Below are positions 7,156 through 16,159 of a DNA stretch of 64,000 nucleotides, one piece after another. How positions within the stretch are numbered: position 1 is the first letter of the stretch; every line of letters begins with the position of its first letter. The position numbers and the translations under genes are program-made. The DNA is from Roseomonas rosulenta. Its GTDB lineage: Bacteria > Pseudomonadota > Alphaproteobacteria > Acetobacterales > Acetobacteraceae. Below the pieces are notes generated by a model. It did no database searches. It saw only the letters and a list, made by a program, of their open reading frames with translations, and was not told the DNA's origin. The stretch spans positions 1 through 64,000 of the forward strand of contig NZ_JACADR010000001.1 of assembly GCF_016106005.1 (NCBI RefSeq), written 5' to 3'.

Positions 7156-8778
7156 TCAGCTCCGCAGGCCTGGCGCCTCCTGCCCGGTGCGCGCGACGTA
7201 CTCGCTGTAGCCGCCATCATACTGGTGCACGCCCTCGGGTGTGAGTTCGATCACCCGGTTTGACAGCGCGGCGAGGAAATGCCGGTCGTGCGAGACGAAC
7301 AGCATGGTGCCCTCGTATTGTGCCAGCGCGGCGATCAGCATCTCCTTGGTGGCCATGTCGAGGTGGTTGGTCGGTTCGTCCAGCACCAGGAAGTTCGGCG
7401 GGTCGTAGAGCATCTGGGCCATCACCAGGCGCGCCTTCTCGCCGCCCGAGAGCACGCGGCAGCGCTTCTCCACGTCGTCGCCCGGGAAGCCGAAGCAGCC
7501 GGCCAGCGCGCGCAGGGAGCCCTGGCCGGCGCGCGGGAAGGCGTGTTCCAGTGCCTCGAACACCGTGTGGTCGCCATCGATTAGCTCCATGGCGTGCTGC
7601 GCGAAATAGCCCATCTTCACGCTGGCGCCGAGCGAGACCGTTCCGTCATCCGGCTCGGTCGTGCCGGCCACCAGCTTCAGCAGGGTGGACTTGCCGGCGC
7701 CGTTGGTGCCGAGCACGCAGCAGCGTTCGCGCCGGCGCACCAGCAGGTCGAAGCCATCGTAGATCACGCGGCTTCCGTAGCGCTTGTGCACCTTGCGCAG
7801 GTTGACCACGTCGTCGCCCGACCGCGGCGCTGGCAGGAAATCGAAGGCCACGGTCTGGCGGCGGCGCGGGGGTTCGACGCGGTCGATCTTCTCGAGCTTC
7901 TTCACGCGCGACTGCACCTGCGCGGCGTGCGAGGCGCGCGCCTTGAAGCGCTCGATGAACTTGATCTCCTTAGCCAGCATCGCCTGCTGGCGTTCGAACT
8001 GCGCCTGCTGCTGCTTTTCCATCAGGGCGCGCTGCTGCTCGTAGAAGGCGTAGTCGCCGGCATAGGTGGTCAGGCTGCCGCCATCGATCTCGATGATGCG
8101 GTTGACGACGCGGTTCATGAACTCCCGGTCATGCGAGGTCATTAGCAGCGCGCCCTCGTAGCCCGCCAGGAACTGCTCGAGCCAGATCAGGCTCTCGAGG
8201 TCGAGGTGGTTGCTCGGTTCGTCCAGCAGCATGACGTCGGGGCGCATCAGCAGGATGCGGGCGAGGGCGACGCGCATCTTCCACCCGCCGGAGAGCTTCC
8301 CGACATCGCCGTCCATCATCTCCTGGCTGAAGCCGAGGCCGTCCAGCACCTCGCGCGCGCGGCCCTCCAGAGCATAGCCGCCGAGGTCGTCGAAGCGGGC
8401 CTGGACCTCGCCGAAGCGCTCGATGATGGCGTCGAGCTCATCGGCCTTGTCGGGATCGGCCATGTCGGCTTCCAGGGCGCGGAGCTCGGCGGCGATGGTG
8501 CTGACATCGCCGGCACCGTCCATCACCTCGGCCACGGCGCTGCGCCCGGCCATCTCGCCGACATCCTGGCTGAAGAAGCCGATGGTCACGCCGCGCTCCG
8601 TGATGACCTGGCCCTCGTCCGGGGGTTCCTCGCCGGTGATCATGCGGAACAGCGTGGTCTTGCCAGCCCCGTTGGGGCCGACCAGGCCTGTCTTCTCGCC
8701 CTTCTGGAGCGCGGCCGAGGCCTCGATGAACAGCAAGTGCTGGCCGTTCTGCTTGCTGATGGAGTCGAGGCGGATCAT
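7156..8778 (-). CDS. ABC-F family ATPase (Uup/EttA/YbiT type)
   Basis: A 540-residue cytosolic protein with two ABC ATPase domains and no membrane segment. Walker A motifs are GPNGAGKTT near residue 36 and GTNGAGKSTL in the second half. ABC signatures are LSGGWKMRVALA and LSGGEKARLVMA, and Walker B segments are MLLDEPSNHLD and LVLDEPTNHLD. Between the domains is the charged interdomain linker typical of ABC-F (EQQRALMEKQQQAQFERQQ and on). ABC-F proteins act at the ribosome E site and modulate translation or antibiotic sensitivity. It is convergent with the NikC-like gene and apparently monocistronic. The exact subfamily is uncertain. Confidence 0.92.
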   Translation of the reverse strand: MIRLDSISKQNGQHLLFIEASAALQKGEKTGLVGPNGAGKTTLFRMITGEEPPDEGQVITERGVTIGFFSQDVGEMAGRSAVAEVMDGAGDVSTIAAELRALEADMADPDKADELDAIIERFGEVQARFDDLGGYALEGRAREVLDGLGFSQEMMDGDVGKLSGGWKMRVALARILLMRPDVMLLDEPSNHLDLESLIWLEQFLAGYEGALLMTSHDREFMNRVVNRIIEIDGGSLTTYAGDYAFYEQQRALMEKQQQAQFERQQAMLAKEIKFIERFKARASHAAQVQSRVKKLEKIDRVEPPRRRQTVAFDFLPAPRSGDDVVNLRKVHKRYGSRVIYDGFDLLVRRRERCCVLGTNGAGKSTLLKLVAGTTEPDDGTVSLGASVKMGYFAQHAMELIDGDHTVFEALEHAFPRAGQGSLRALAGCFGFPGDDVEKRCRVLSGGEKARLVMAQMLYDPPNFLVLDEPTNHLDMATKEMLIAALAQYEGTMLFVSHDRHFLAALSNRVIELTPEGVHQYDGGYSEYVARTGQEAPGLRS

Positions 8779-8899
8779 GAGCGGGGCGGGCGTCCTGACA
8801 TGGCGGGGCGCTTAGCCCCTGCCGCGCGCGCGGTCGAGGGGCCGGCTTGCCGGCGGGCGGCAACGCGCGCCACTGTGCCGGCGGAAACGGAGGAAGCGC

Positions 8900-9652
8900 A
8901 TGGATCTCAACGGTGCGGTCGCGCTGGTGACGGGTGGCAATGGTGGTCTGGGCCAGCAGATCTGCCACGCCCTGGCGCGCGAGGGCGTGCATGTCGCGGT
9001 GATGTATGCGCAGAGCCGCGACCAGGCCGAGGGCGTCGCGCGCGACATCGCAGCGCGCCACCAGGTGCAGGCGGCGGCCTTCGGCTGCGACATCACGGAT
9101 GGCGCGGCGGTGGCGCGGCTGGTGGCGGATGTGACCGCGCGCTTCGGGCGCCTGGACATCCTGGTGAACGACGCCGCCTACAACAAGGCGATCCCCTTCC
9201 CCGACCTCGACAGCCTGACCGAGGAGGTGTGGGAGAAGATCATGGCCGTCAACCTGACCGGCCCGATGCGCCTGACCAAGGCTGTGGCACCGGTGATGAA
9301 GGCGCAGGGGCGCGGGCGGATCGTCAACATAGCCTCGGTCGCCGGACTCGGGCCGACCGGGTCGTCGATCGCCTATGCAGTGTCCAAGGCGGGTCTGATC
9401 CACCTGACGAAGTGCATGGCGGTGGCGCTGGCGCCCGAGACGCTGGTGAACTGCGTCGCCCCCGGCCTGCTGGAAGGCACCCGCGCGACCGCCAACCTGC
9501 GCCCCGAGCAGGTGGAGCGGTCGGCGGCCACATCGCTGCTGAAGAAGGCGGCGGACAAGGATGACTGCGCCGAGATGGTGGTCACCATGTGCAGGACCGA
9601 GACGATGACCGGACAGACCGTGGTGATCGACGCGGGCCGCGTGTTCCACTGA
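8900..9652 (+). CDS. Short-chain dehydrogenase/reductase (FabG-like)
   Basis: A 250-residue classical SDR. The NAD(P)-binding motif is TGGNGGLG near residue 11, the NAG-like motif is NDAAYN, and the catalytic Ser and Tyr-x3-Lys are in SVAGLGPTGSSIAYAVSKAG. The C-terminal QTVVIDAGRVF resembles FabG-like reductases. It reduces or oxidises a carbonyl/hydroxyl substrate that I cannot name. The next gene is a second SDR 68 bp downstream in the same direction, possibly co-transcribed. Confidence 0.88.
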   Translation: MDLNGAVALVTGGNGGLGQQICHALAREGVHVAVMYAQSRDQAEGVARDIAARHQVQAAAFGCDITDGAAVARLVADVTARFGRLDILVNDAAYNKAIPFPDLDSLTEEVWEKIMAVNLTGPMRLTKAVAPVMKAQGRGRIVNIASVAGLGPTGSSIAYAVSKAGLIHLTKCMAVALAPETLVNCVAPGLLEGTRATANLRPEQVERSAATSLLKKAADKDDCAEMVVTMCRTETMTGQTVVIDAGRVFH

Positions 9653-9720
9653 CTCCACCCCCTGGGGATGTGCCGCGTCGCATGCTATCGCGGCGCCATC
9701 ATCAGCCGAAGGGATAGGAC

Positions 9721-10464
9721 ATGGGCGCTGCGCTCGCGGGCAAGGTCGCGCTGGTCACCGGTGCGGGAAAGAACATCGGGCGGGCGATCGCGCTCGGCCT
9801 CGCGCGGGATGGCGCGAAGGTGGTGGTGAACGGCCGCTCCGACGCCGCCGCGATCGAGGCGGTGGCCGCCGAGATCCGCGCGCTGGGCGGCAGCGCCGAG
9901 GCGATGCTGGCCGATGTCTCCGAGCCGGATGCGGTGGCGCGCCTGGTGGCGCAGGCCGGGCCGGTCGACATCCTGGTCTGCAATGCGGGGCTGCGGCGCC
10001 AGACGCCCTTCCTCGAGATGTCGCTGGCCGAATGGCGGGAGATCCTGTCGGTCGCGCTGGATGGCGCCTTCATCCTCTCGCGCGCCGTGCTGCCCGCCAT
10101 GGTGGCGCGTGGCGGCGGGTCGATCGTGGCGCTCTCTGGCATCTCGACGCATGTCGGCACGCCGAACCGGGCGCATGTCTCGGCCTCGAAGGCCGGGCTC
10201 GAGGGGCTGATGCGCGCCATCGCGGTGGAGTTCGCGCCGCAGGGCATCCGTGCGAATTGCGTGGCACCCGGCGCGGTGGATACCGCGCGCGGCGCGAGTG
10301 CCGGCGCGATGCCGCAGGGCCTGGGGCGCGAGGCGGGCATCCCGATGCGCCGCAAGGCCACCATCGAGGAGATCGCCGCCGTCGTCCGGATGCTGGCGGG
10401 GCCGGAGGGCGGGTATGTGACCGGCCAGACCATCCATGTGAATGGCGGCGCCTTCCTGGCATAG
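9721..10464 (+). CDS. SDR family protein with His in place of catalytic Tyr
   Basis: A 247-residue SDR fold protein: TGAGKNIG cofactor motif, VCNAGLRR (NAG motif), and the catalytic Ser region VALSGISTHVG. The C-terminal end is the family's GYVTGQTIHVNGGAF. The usual Tyr-x3-Lys reads His-Val-Ser-Ala-Ser-Lys (codon CAT), so the general acid Tyr is missing. The reading frame around it is otherwise intact. It may be inactive, have a shifted mechanism, or serve as a binding protein. It follows the first SDR by 68 bp. Confidence 0.85.
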   Translation: MGAALAGKVALVTGAGKNIGRAIALGLARDGAKVVVNGRSDAAAIEAVAAEIRALGGSAEAMLADVSEPDAVARLVAQAGPVDILVCNAGLRRQTPFLEMSLAEWREILSVALDGAFILSRAVLPAMVARGGGSIVALSGISTHVGTPNRAHVSASKAGLEGLMRAIAVEFAPQGIRANCVAPGAVDTARGASAGAMPQGLGREAGIPMRRKATIEEIAAVVRMLAGPEGGYVTGQTIHVNGGAFLA

Positions 10465-10527
10465 CGCCTGCATGGCCAGCATCGTGCCTGCGCGGCCGCT
10501 TGTGACCGAACAGGCGCCCGGCCATGC
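10464..10527. other. Interleaved inverted repeats upstream of NDH-2
   Basis: Two inverted repeats cross each other: GCGCCTG (10464-10470) with CAGGCGC (10511-10517), and GCATGGCC (10470-10477) with GGCCATGC (10520-10527). Their A-B-A'-B' order allows two alternative hairpins or a pseudoknot in the RNA just before the NDH-2 gene. Function is unknown, and chance is possible in GC-rich DNA. Confidence 0.3.
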
Positions 10528-10551
10528 TCGACGCATCAGGAGTTCCTCGTC

Positions 10552-11883
10552 ATGCCCGATGCCGCCCCCCGGCCAGTGCCCCATCGGATTGTCGTCGTCG
10601 GCGGCGGCGCCGCGGGGCTCGAACTCGCCACGCGGCTCGGTGACCGTTTCGGCAAGCGCGGCGAGGCGAGCGTCACCCTGGTCGATCGCAACCGCGGTCA
10701 CCTGTGGAAGCCCCTGCTGCACGAGGTCGCGGCCGGCAGCATGGACGTGGACGAGCACGAGCTCGACTACCTCGCGCAGGCGCATTGGCACAATTTCCGC
10801 TACCGCTACGGCGAGATGGTCGGGCTCGACCGCACTGCGAAGACGGTCATGCTGGGCCCGACGCAGGATGATGAAGGCCGCGTCATCACCCAGGGCAGCG
10901 CGCTGCCCTACGACACGCTCGTCATCGCCATCGGCAGCACGACGAACGACTTCGGCACCCCTGGCGTGCGCGACCACGCGATCGCGCTGGAGACGCCGCA
11001 GCAGGCCGTACGCTTCAACCGTCGCCTGGTGAATGCCTGTATCCGCGCCCATGCGCAGGAAGGGCCGGTGCAGCCGGGGCAGCTGCACGTCGTCATCATA
11101 GGCGCGGGCGCGACCGGGACCGAGTTGGCCGCGGAGCTGCACCACACTGCGCGTGCGGTGGTCGCCTACGGGCTCGATCGCATCGACCCGGAGAAGGACA
11201 TCCGAATCTCGCTGGTCGAAGCCGCGCCGCGCATCCTGCCGGGCCTGCCGGAACGCATCTCCGAAGCCGCGAAGGGATTGCTGGAGGGGCTTGGCGTCAG
11301 GGTCAGCACCGGCGTGCCCGTGACCCGCGTCACCGCCGAGGGCGTGGAGCTGAAGGACGGGAGCGTGATCGAGAGCCAGCTCGTGGTCTGGGCCGCGGGC
11401 GTGAAGGGGCCGGAGGTGCTGCGCGACCTGGCGGGCCTCGAGACCACCCGTACCAACCAGCTGGTGGTGCTGCCCACCCTGCAAACGACGCAGGACCCCG
11501 ACATCTTCGCGATGGGTGACTGCGCCTGGTGCGTCATGCCGGGCAGCGACCGCCCGGTGCCGCCGCGCGCTCAGGCGGCGCACCAGCAGGCATCGCACAT
11601 GCTGGCGCAGATCCGCCTGCGGCTGGCCGGCGAGCCGCTGAAGCCCTTCGTCTATCGCGACTTCGGATCGCTGGTCTCGCTCGGCGAGTACTCCACCGTG
11701 GGCAGCCTGATGGGCTTCCTCGCCGGCCGGAGCATGTGGGTGGAGGGGCTGTTCGCGCGGCTGATGTATCGCTCGCTGTACAAGATGCACGAGCGAGCGC
11801 TGCACGGCACGGTCAAGACCGCGCTGTCGAGCCTGGCGCGCACCCTGACACGGCGCACGGAACCGCGCGTCAAGCTGCATTGA
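10552..11883 (+). CDS. ndh: Type II NADH:quinone oxidoreductase (NDH-2)
   Basis: A 443-residue flavoprotein. The N-terminal FAD-binding motif is VVVGGGAAGLELA, and the second Rossmann motif, for NADH, is VVIIGAGATGTELAAEL near residue 185. The segment QTTQDPDIFAMGDCAW is the typical FAD-binding C-terminal motif, with PPRAQAAHQQASHM after it. The C-terminal ~45 residues (LFARLMYRSLYKMHERAL) form the amphipathic membrane anchor of NDH-2. It oxidises NADH and reduces quinone at the inner membrane without pumping protons. The length is usual, and it is likely transcribed alone. Confidence 0.93.
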   Translation: MPDAAPRPVPHRIVVVGGGAAGLELATRLGDRFGKRGEASVTLVDRNRGHLWKPLLHEVAAGSMDVDEHELDYLAQAHWHNFRYRYGEMVGLDRTAKTVMLGPTQDDEGRVITQGSALPYDTLVIAIGSTTNDFGTPGVRDHAIALETPQQAVRFNRRLVNACIRAHAQEGPVQPGQLHVVIIGAGATGTELAAELHHTARAVVAYGLDRIDPEKDIRISLVEAAPRILPGLPERISEAAKGLLEGLGVRVSTGVPVTRVTAEGVELKDGSVIESQLVVWAAGVKGPEVLRDLAGLETTRTNQLVVLPTLQTTQDPDIFAMGDCAWCVMPGSDRPVPPRAQAAHQQASHMLAQIRLRLAGEPLKPFVYRDFGSLVSLGEYSTVGSLMGFLAGRSMWVEGLFARLMYRSLYKMHERALHGTVKTALSSLARTLTRRTEPRVKLH

Positions 11884-11946
11884 ACCGGCCGTGTTGCGGT
11901 GCGTCACGGGGAATGCCTAGTATCCCGGCAACACTGGGAGACAGGC

Positions 11947-12735
11947 ATGCTGCCGACGCTTTCCGGGCTCGATCACCTTGTCGTCGCCGTGCGCGACCTC
12001 GATGCCGCGGCGGCGGAATGGGCGGCGCTGGGCTTCACGCTCTCACCGCGCGGGCTGCACAGCGCGCATATCGGCAGCGCCAACTACACCATGATGTTCG
12101 GGGAGGATTACCTCGAACTGCTCGGCGCGGTGACGCCGACGCCGCACAACCAGGCACTGCGCGATTTCGTGGCGGCGCGGGAAGGTCTGGACCGCGCGGC
12201 CTTAACTACGACGGATGCGGCGGCGGGCGCGGATGCGCTGCGCGCGCGCGGCGTGGAGGCGGTCGGCCCGGTGCATTTCAGCCGCCCGGTGCCGCTGCCC
12301 GATGGCAGCGAGACGGAGGCGCGCTTCAGTGTCTTCCGTTGGCCTGTCAGCCAGCGTGTGGGTGGGCTCGGCATCTTCGCCTGCCAGCACCATACGCGCG
12401 ATGCGGTCTGGGTGCCGTCCTTGCAGACGCACGCGAATGGCGCGACGCGCATCCTGCGCGTGCTGGTCGCGACCGATGATCCAGCGGGCGGCGCGGCTGC
12501 GCTGGCCTCGGCAATCGACGGCGCGGCACACCAGAATGGCGATCTTCATGTCGTGGCCACCGCGCCCGGCCGCGGCGAGATCGCCTTCGCCCCGCGCGAC
12601 GTGATCGCGCGACTGGCGCGGTGCGACGCGGCCGCGCTGCCGCGCGAAGGCGGCGCCGCCATGGTGCTCGGCACCACATCGCCCCGTCCGCCCGGCTTCG
12701 CCAGCGGCGTTGCCGTGATCTTCGACCCCGCCTGA
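11947..12735 (+). CDS. VOC/glyoxalase-like domain protein
   Basis: A 262-residue cytosolic protein that begins GLDHLVVAVRDLDAAAAEWAALGF, the classic first strand and helix of a vicinal-oxygen-chelate (Glyoxalase_3-like) domain. HIGSANYTMMFGEDYLELLG follows. The His in GLDH and the Glu in YLELLG are candidate metal ligands. The second half appears to be a degenerate VOC repeat. The substrate is unknown. It ends 24 bp before an importer's binding-protein gene on the same strand and may belong to that catabolic operon. Confidence 0.8.
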   Translation: MLPTLSGLDHLVVAVRDLDAAAAEWAALGFTLSPRGLHSAHIGSANYTMMFGEDYLELLGAVTPTPHNQALRDFVAAREGLDRAALTTTDAAAGADALRARGVEAVGPVHFSRPVPLPDGSETEARFSVFRWPVSQRVGGLGIFACQHHTRDAVWVPSLQTHANGATRILRVLVATDDPAGGAAALASAIDGAAHQNGDLHVVATAPGRGEIAFAPRDVIARLARCDAAALPREGGAAMVLGTTSPRPPGFASGVAVIFDPA

Positions 12736-12759
12736 TCCCGCGCTGAGGAGAGCCAGACC

Positions 12760-14352
12760 ATGACCGGACCGACCCGCCGCGAGACCTTCCTGCTCGGCGC
12801 CGCCGCGATGATCCCCGCCACCGCCATGGCGCAGGAGACGCCGCGCCGCGGCGGCGTGCTGACTGTCCACTTCGCCACCGAGCAGCGCATCCTCAACCCG
12901 TCACTGCAGGCCTCGACCGGCGTCTACATCGTCGGCGGCAAGATCCAGGAGGCGCTGCTTGACCTCGACGCGCAGGGCAATCCGGTCGGTGTGCTGGCGG
13001 AATCCTGGGAGAGCGCGCCGGACGGGCTGACCCACACCTTCCGCCTGCGCCGCGGCGTGACCTGGCATGACGGCAAGCCCTTCACCTCCGCCGACGTGCA
13101 GTTCACCGCGATGGAGATGTGGAAGAAGATCCTGAACTACGGGACGACGCTGCAGCAGTTCCTGGAGGCAGTGGACACGCCAGACCCGCATACCGCGGTC
13201 TTCCGCTATTCAAGGCCGATGCCGCAGGGGCTGCTGCTGCGTGCCCTGCCGGATCTCGGCTATGTCTCGCCGAAGCATGTGTTCGAGACGGGGGATATCC
13301 GGCAGAACCCGGCGAATACCGCGCCAATCGGCACCGGGCCGTTCAAGTTCGTGCAGTACGAACGCGGCCAGTTCATCATCGCCGAGCGCAATCCCAACTA
13401 CTGGCGCGACAACATGCCCTACCTGGATCGCGTGGTGTGGCGCGTGGTCGGCGACCGTGCGGCGGCGGCGGCGCAGATGGAATCAGGACAGCTGCTGTTC
13501 AGCCCGTACTCCGCGCTGTCGATTGCGGACATGCAGCGGCTCGGCCGCGACCCGCGCTTCGAATCCACCACGCGCGGCAACGAGGGCAACGTCCGCACCA
13601 ACACGCTGGAATTCAACTTCCGCAACCCGATCCTGACCGATATCCGCGTGCGAAAGGCGATCGCGCATTCGCTCAACGTGCCCTTCTTCATCGAGAACTT
13701 CCTCGGCCCCTTCGCGAAGCCGGGCACCGGGCCGATCCCCTCGGTCTCGACCGACTACTATCCGACGGCGGCGATGCCGCAGTACGGCTACGACGTGGCG
13801 GCAGCCAACCGCCTGCTGGACGAGGCCGGGCATCGCCGCGGGGCGGGCGGCGTGCGCTTCAACCTGCGCCTGACGCCGGCGCCCTGGGGCGAGGACATCG
13901 CCCTCTGGGCCACCTTCATTCAGCAGTCATTGAGCCAGGTCGGCATCCGGGTCGAGATCGTGCGTCTCGACGCTGCAGGCTTCCTGCGCAGCGTCTACAA
14001 TGACTGGAACTTCGACCTGGCTTCGGGCTGGCACCAGTACCGCTCCGACCCGGCCGTCAGCACGACGGTATGGTACCGGTCGGGCAGCCCGCGCGGCGCA
14101 CCCTGGACGAACCAGTGGGGCTGGACCGACCCCGCCATCGACGGGATCATCGACAACGCCGCGACCGAGGTCGATCCGGTGAAGCGCAAGGCGCTCTACG
14201 CCGACTTCGTGCGGGCCGTGCAGACCGAACTGCCGCTGTGGATGCCGATCGAGCAGATCTTCGTCTCGGTCTTCAACCGGCGCATCCGCAATGCCGGGAA
14301 CAATCCGCGCTGGGCGTCCTCGACCTGGCACGACACCTGGCTGGCCAGTTGA
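12760..14352 (+). CDS. ABC importer substrate-binding protein (SBP_bac_5), Tat-exported
   Basis: A 530-residue binding protein with a twin-arginine signal (TRRETFLLGAAAMIPATAMAQ, RR at residues 6-7). The mature part shows family landmarks: RGGVLTVHFATEQRILNPS, FRLRRGVTWHDGKPFTSADVQ, GTGPFKFVQYERGQFIIAERNPNYW. It is the periplasmic receptor of a peptide-type importer whose remaining parts follow without gaps. The ligand cannot be read from sequence. Tat export suggests folding before secretion. Confidence 0.9.
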   Translation: MTGPTRRETFLLGAAAMIPATAMAQETPRRGGVLTVHFATEQRILNPSLQASTGVYIVGGKIQEALLDLDAQGNPVGVLAESWESAPDGLTHTFRLRRGVTWHDGKPFTSADVQFTAMEMWKKILNYGTTLQQFLEAVDTPDPHTAVFRYSRPMPQGLLLRALPDLGYVSPKHVFETGDIRQNPANTAPIGTGPFKFVQYERGQFIIAERNPNYWRDNMPYLDRVVWRVVGDRAAAAAQMESGQLLFSPYSALSIADMQRLGRDPRFESTTRGNEGNVRTNTLEFNFRNPILTDIRVRKAIAHSLNVPFFIENFLGPFAKPGTGPIPSVSTDYYPTAAMPQYGYDVAAANRLLDEAGHRRGAGGVRFNLRLTPAPWGEDIALWATFIQQSLSQVGIRVEIVRLDAAGFLRSVYNDWNFDLASGWHQYRSDPAVSTTVWYRSGSPRGAPWTNQWGWTDPAIDGIIDNAATEVDPVKRKALYADFVRAVQTELPLWMPIEQIFVSVFNRRIRNAGNNPRWASSTWHDTWLAS

Positions 14353-15326
14353 GGGTCCTGCGCCTCGCGCTGCGCCGGCTGGCGGCGTCGCTGCCGACGC
14401 TGCTGCTGATCCTGGCGGGGATGTTCCTGCTGCTGCAGCTCGCCCCCGGCGATACGGTCGATGCGCTGATGGCGCAGATGGGCGGCGGCGACGCCGCGCT
14501 GGCCGAGGAGCTGCGCCGCTTCTACGGCCTGGACGTGGGCATCGCCGCGCAGCTCGGGCGCTACATCGTCAGGCTGCTGACGCTCGACCTCGGCTTCTCG
14601 GCCATCTACGGAAAGCCGGTCGCCACCGTGATCCTGGAACGCCTGCCGCCGACCATCCTGCTGATGATCTCGGCGCTGTCCTTCGCCTTCTTCTTCGGCC
14701 TGGTGCTGGGCGTGGTGGCGGCACGACGGGTGAACCGCTGGCCGGACACGCTGATCTCGACGCTGGGGCTGGTGTTCTACGCCACGCCCTCCTTCTGGTT
14801 CGGTCTGATGGCGATCGTGCTGTTCAGCGTCTACCTGCAATGGCTGCCGGCGGGCGGGTTCGGGGACATCACGCAATCCTACACCGGCTTTGCGGCCGTG
14901 CTGGATATCGCGCAGCACCTGGTGCTGCCGACACTGACGCTCGGGCTGATCTTCCTCGCCATCTACCTGCGCATCATGCGCGCATCGATGCTCGAGGTGC
15001 TGAGCCTCGACTTCGTGCGCACCGCGCGCGCCAAGGGGCTGAACGAGACCCGCGTGGTGGTGCGCCACGTGCTGCGCAATGCCATGCTGCCAATGGTCAC
15101 GCTGATCGGGCTGCAGGCCGGTACCATGCTGGGCGGGTCGGTGGTGGTGGAGAGCGTCTTCGCGCTGCCCGGCCTCGGGCGCCTCGCCTATGAGAGCGTG
15201 GTACAGCGGGACCTCAATACGCTGCTCGGCATCGTCTTCGTCTCGGCGCTGCTGGTCATCAGCATCAACTTCATCGTGGACATCCTCTATGCGCGGCTCG
15301 ATCCGCGCATCTCGGCGGAGTCCTGA
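14349..15326 (+). CDS. DppB-type ABC permease
   Basis: A 325-residue inner-membrane permease. I choose TTG at 14349 because it overlaps the previous stop (TTGA) and gives a full N-terminal helix (LRRLAASLPTLLLILAGMFLLLQLAPGD). Further marks are the FYGLD segment, several hydrophobic helices, the EAA loop DFVRTARAKGLNETRVVVRHVLRNAMLP, and ESVFALPGLGRLAYESVVQRD. It pairs with the next gene to form the channel. Confidence 0.88.
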   Translation: MRVLRLALRRLAASLPTLLLILAGMFLLLQLAPGDTVDALMAQMGGGDAALAEELRRFYGLDVGIAAQLGRYIVRLLTLDLGFSAIYGKPVATVILERLPPTILLMISALSFAFFFGLVLGVVAARRVNRWPDTLISTLGLVFYATPSFWFGLMAIVLFSVYLQWLPAGGFGDITQSYTGFAAVLDIAQHLVLPTLTLGLIFLAIYLRIMRASMLEVLSLDFVRTARAKGLNETRVVVRHVLRNAMLPMVTLIGLQAGTMLGGSVVVESVFALPGLGRLAYESVVQRDLNTLLGIVFVSALLVISINFIVDILYARLDPRISAES

Positions 15327-16159
15327 TGCGCGCGCTGAGGGCCTATCTGCGCAGCCCGGCGGCGCTGATCGGCACGGCCATCCTGCTGGCCGTTCTGGTG
15401 ATGGGGCTTGGCGCGAACTGGTTCTATCCGGCCGATCCGCTGGGCCTGGCCGGTCGGCCGCTGCAATGGCCGGGCGCCAATCCGCGCTTCCCGTTGGGCA
15501 CCGATCCTTCCGGCCGCGACATCGCGGCGCAGCTGTTTCACGGCGCGCGCATCTCGCTGTTGATCGGGGTCGTGGCGACGTCCATCGCGGTGGTGATCGG
15601 CATCGCGATCGGCGCGCTGGCCGGCTTCTACGGCGGCCTCGTCGACACGCTGCTGATGCGCGTGACCGAGGCCTTCCAGACCCTGCCGAACTTCCTGCTG
15701 CTGCTGGTGCTGGTCGCGGTCTTTGGCAGCACCATGCAGACGGTGACGGTCGCGATCGGACTGGTGTCCTGGCCGCCGGTGGCGCGCCTGACGCGTGCCG
15801 AATTCCTCACGCTGCGCACGCGGGATTTCGTGCAGGCCTGCCGGGTGCAGGGGTTGGGCGATGCGCACCTGATCCTGCGGGAGGTGCTACCCAACGCGCT
15901 GCCGCCGGTGATCGTCTATGCCTCCGTGGTCATGGCGGTGGCGATCCTGCTGGAATCCGCGCTGGCCTTCCTGCAGCTGTCGGACCCCAACGTGCCCTCC
16001 TGGGGTAACCTGATCGGGCTCGGGCGCAGCGTGCTGCGCACCGAATGGTATGTATCGGCCATCCCCGGCGTTGCGATCCTCCTGACGATCCTCGGCGTTT
16101 CGCTGGTGGGGCAGGGGCTGAACGATGCGCTGAACCCGCGCCTCGCGAGCGGGCGATGA
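15326..16159 (+). CDS. DppC-type ABC permease
   Basis: A 277-residue permease with the OppC_N-like first helix (LIGTAILLAVLVMGLGANWF), then PRFPLGTDPSGRDIAAQLFHGARISL. The coupling loop is RDFVQACRVQGLGDAHLILREVLPNALPPV, and ESALAFLQLSDPNVPSWGNLIG is near the C-terminus. It is directly coupled to the previous permease (TGATG) and to the ATPase gene after it (ATGA). Confidence 0.9.
   Translation: MRALRAYLRSPAALIGTAILLAVLVMGLGANWFYPADPLGLAGRPLQWPGANPRFPLGTDPSGRDIAAQLFHGARISLLIGVVATSIAVVIGIAIGALAGFYGGLVDTLLMRVTEAFQTLPNFLLLLVLVAVFGSTMQTVTVAIGLVSWPPVARLTRAEFLTLRTRDFVQACRVQGLGDAHLILREVLPNALPPVIVYASVVMAVAILLESALAFLQLSDPNVPSWGNLIGLGRSVLRTEWYVSAIPGVAILLTILGVSLVGQGLNDALNPRLASGR

Noticed and set aside
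9685-11907. 740-codon open frame on the minus strand across the second SDR and NDH-2 genes
   Set aside because: It is the antisense of two well supported genes, is rich in Arg/His/Gln/Ala without any domain, and is a usual by-product of strong GC bias at third positions.
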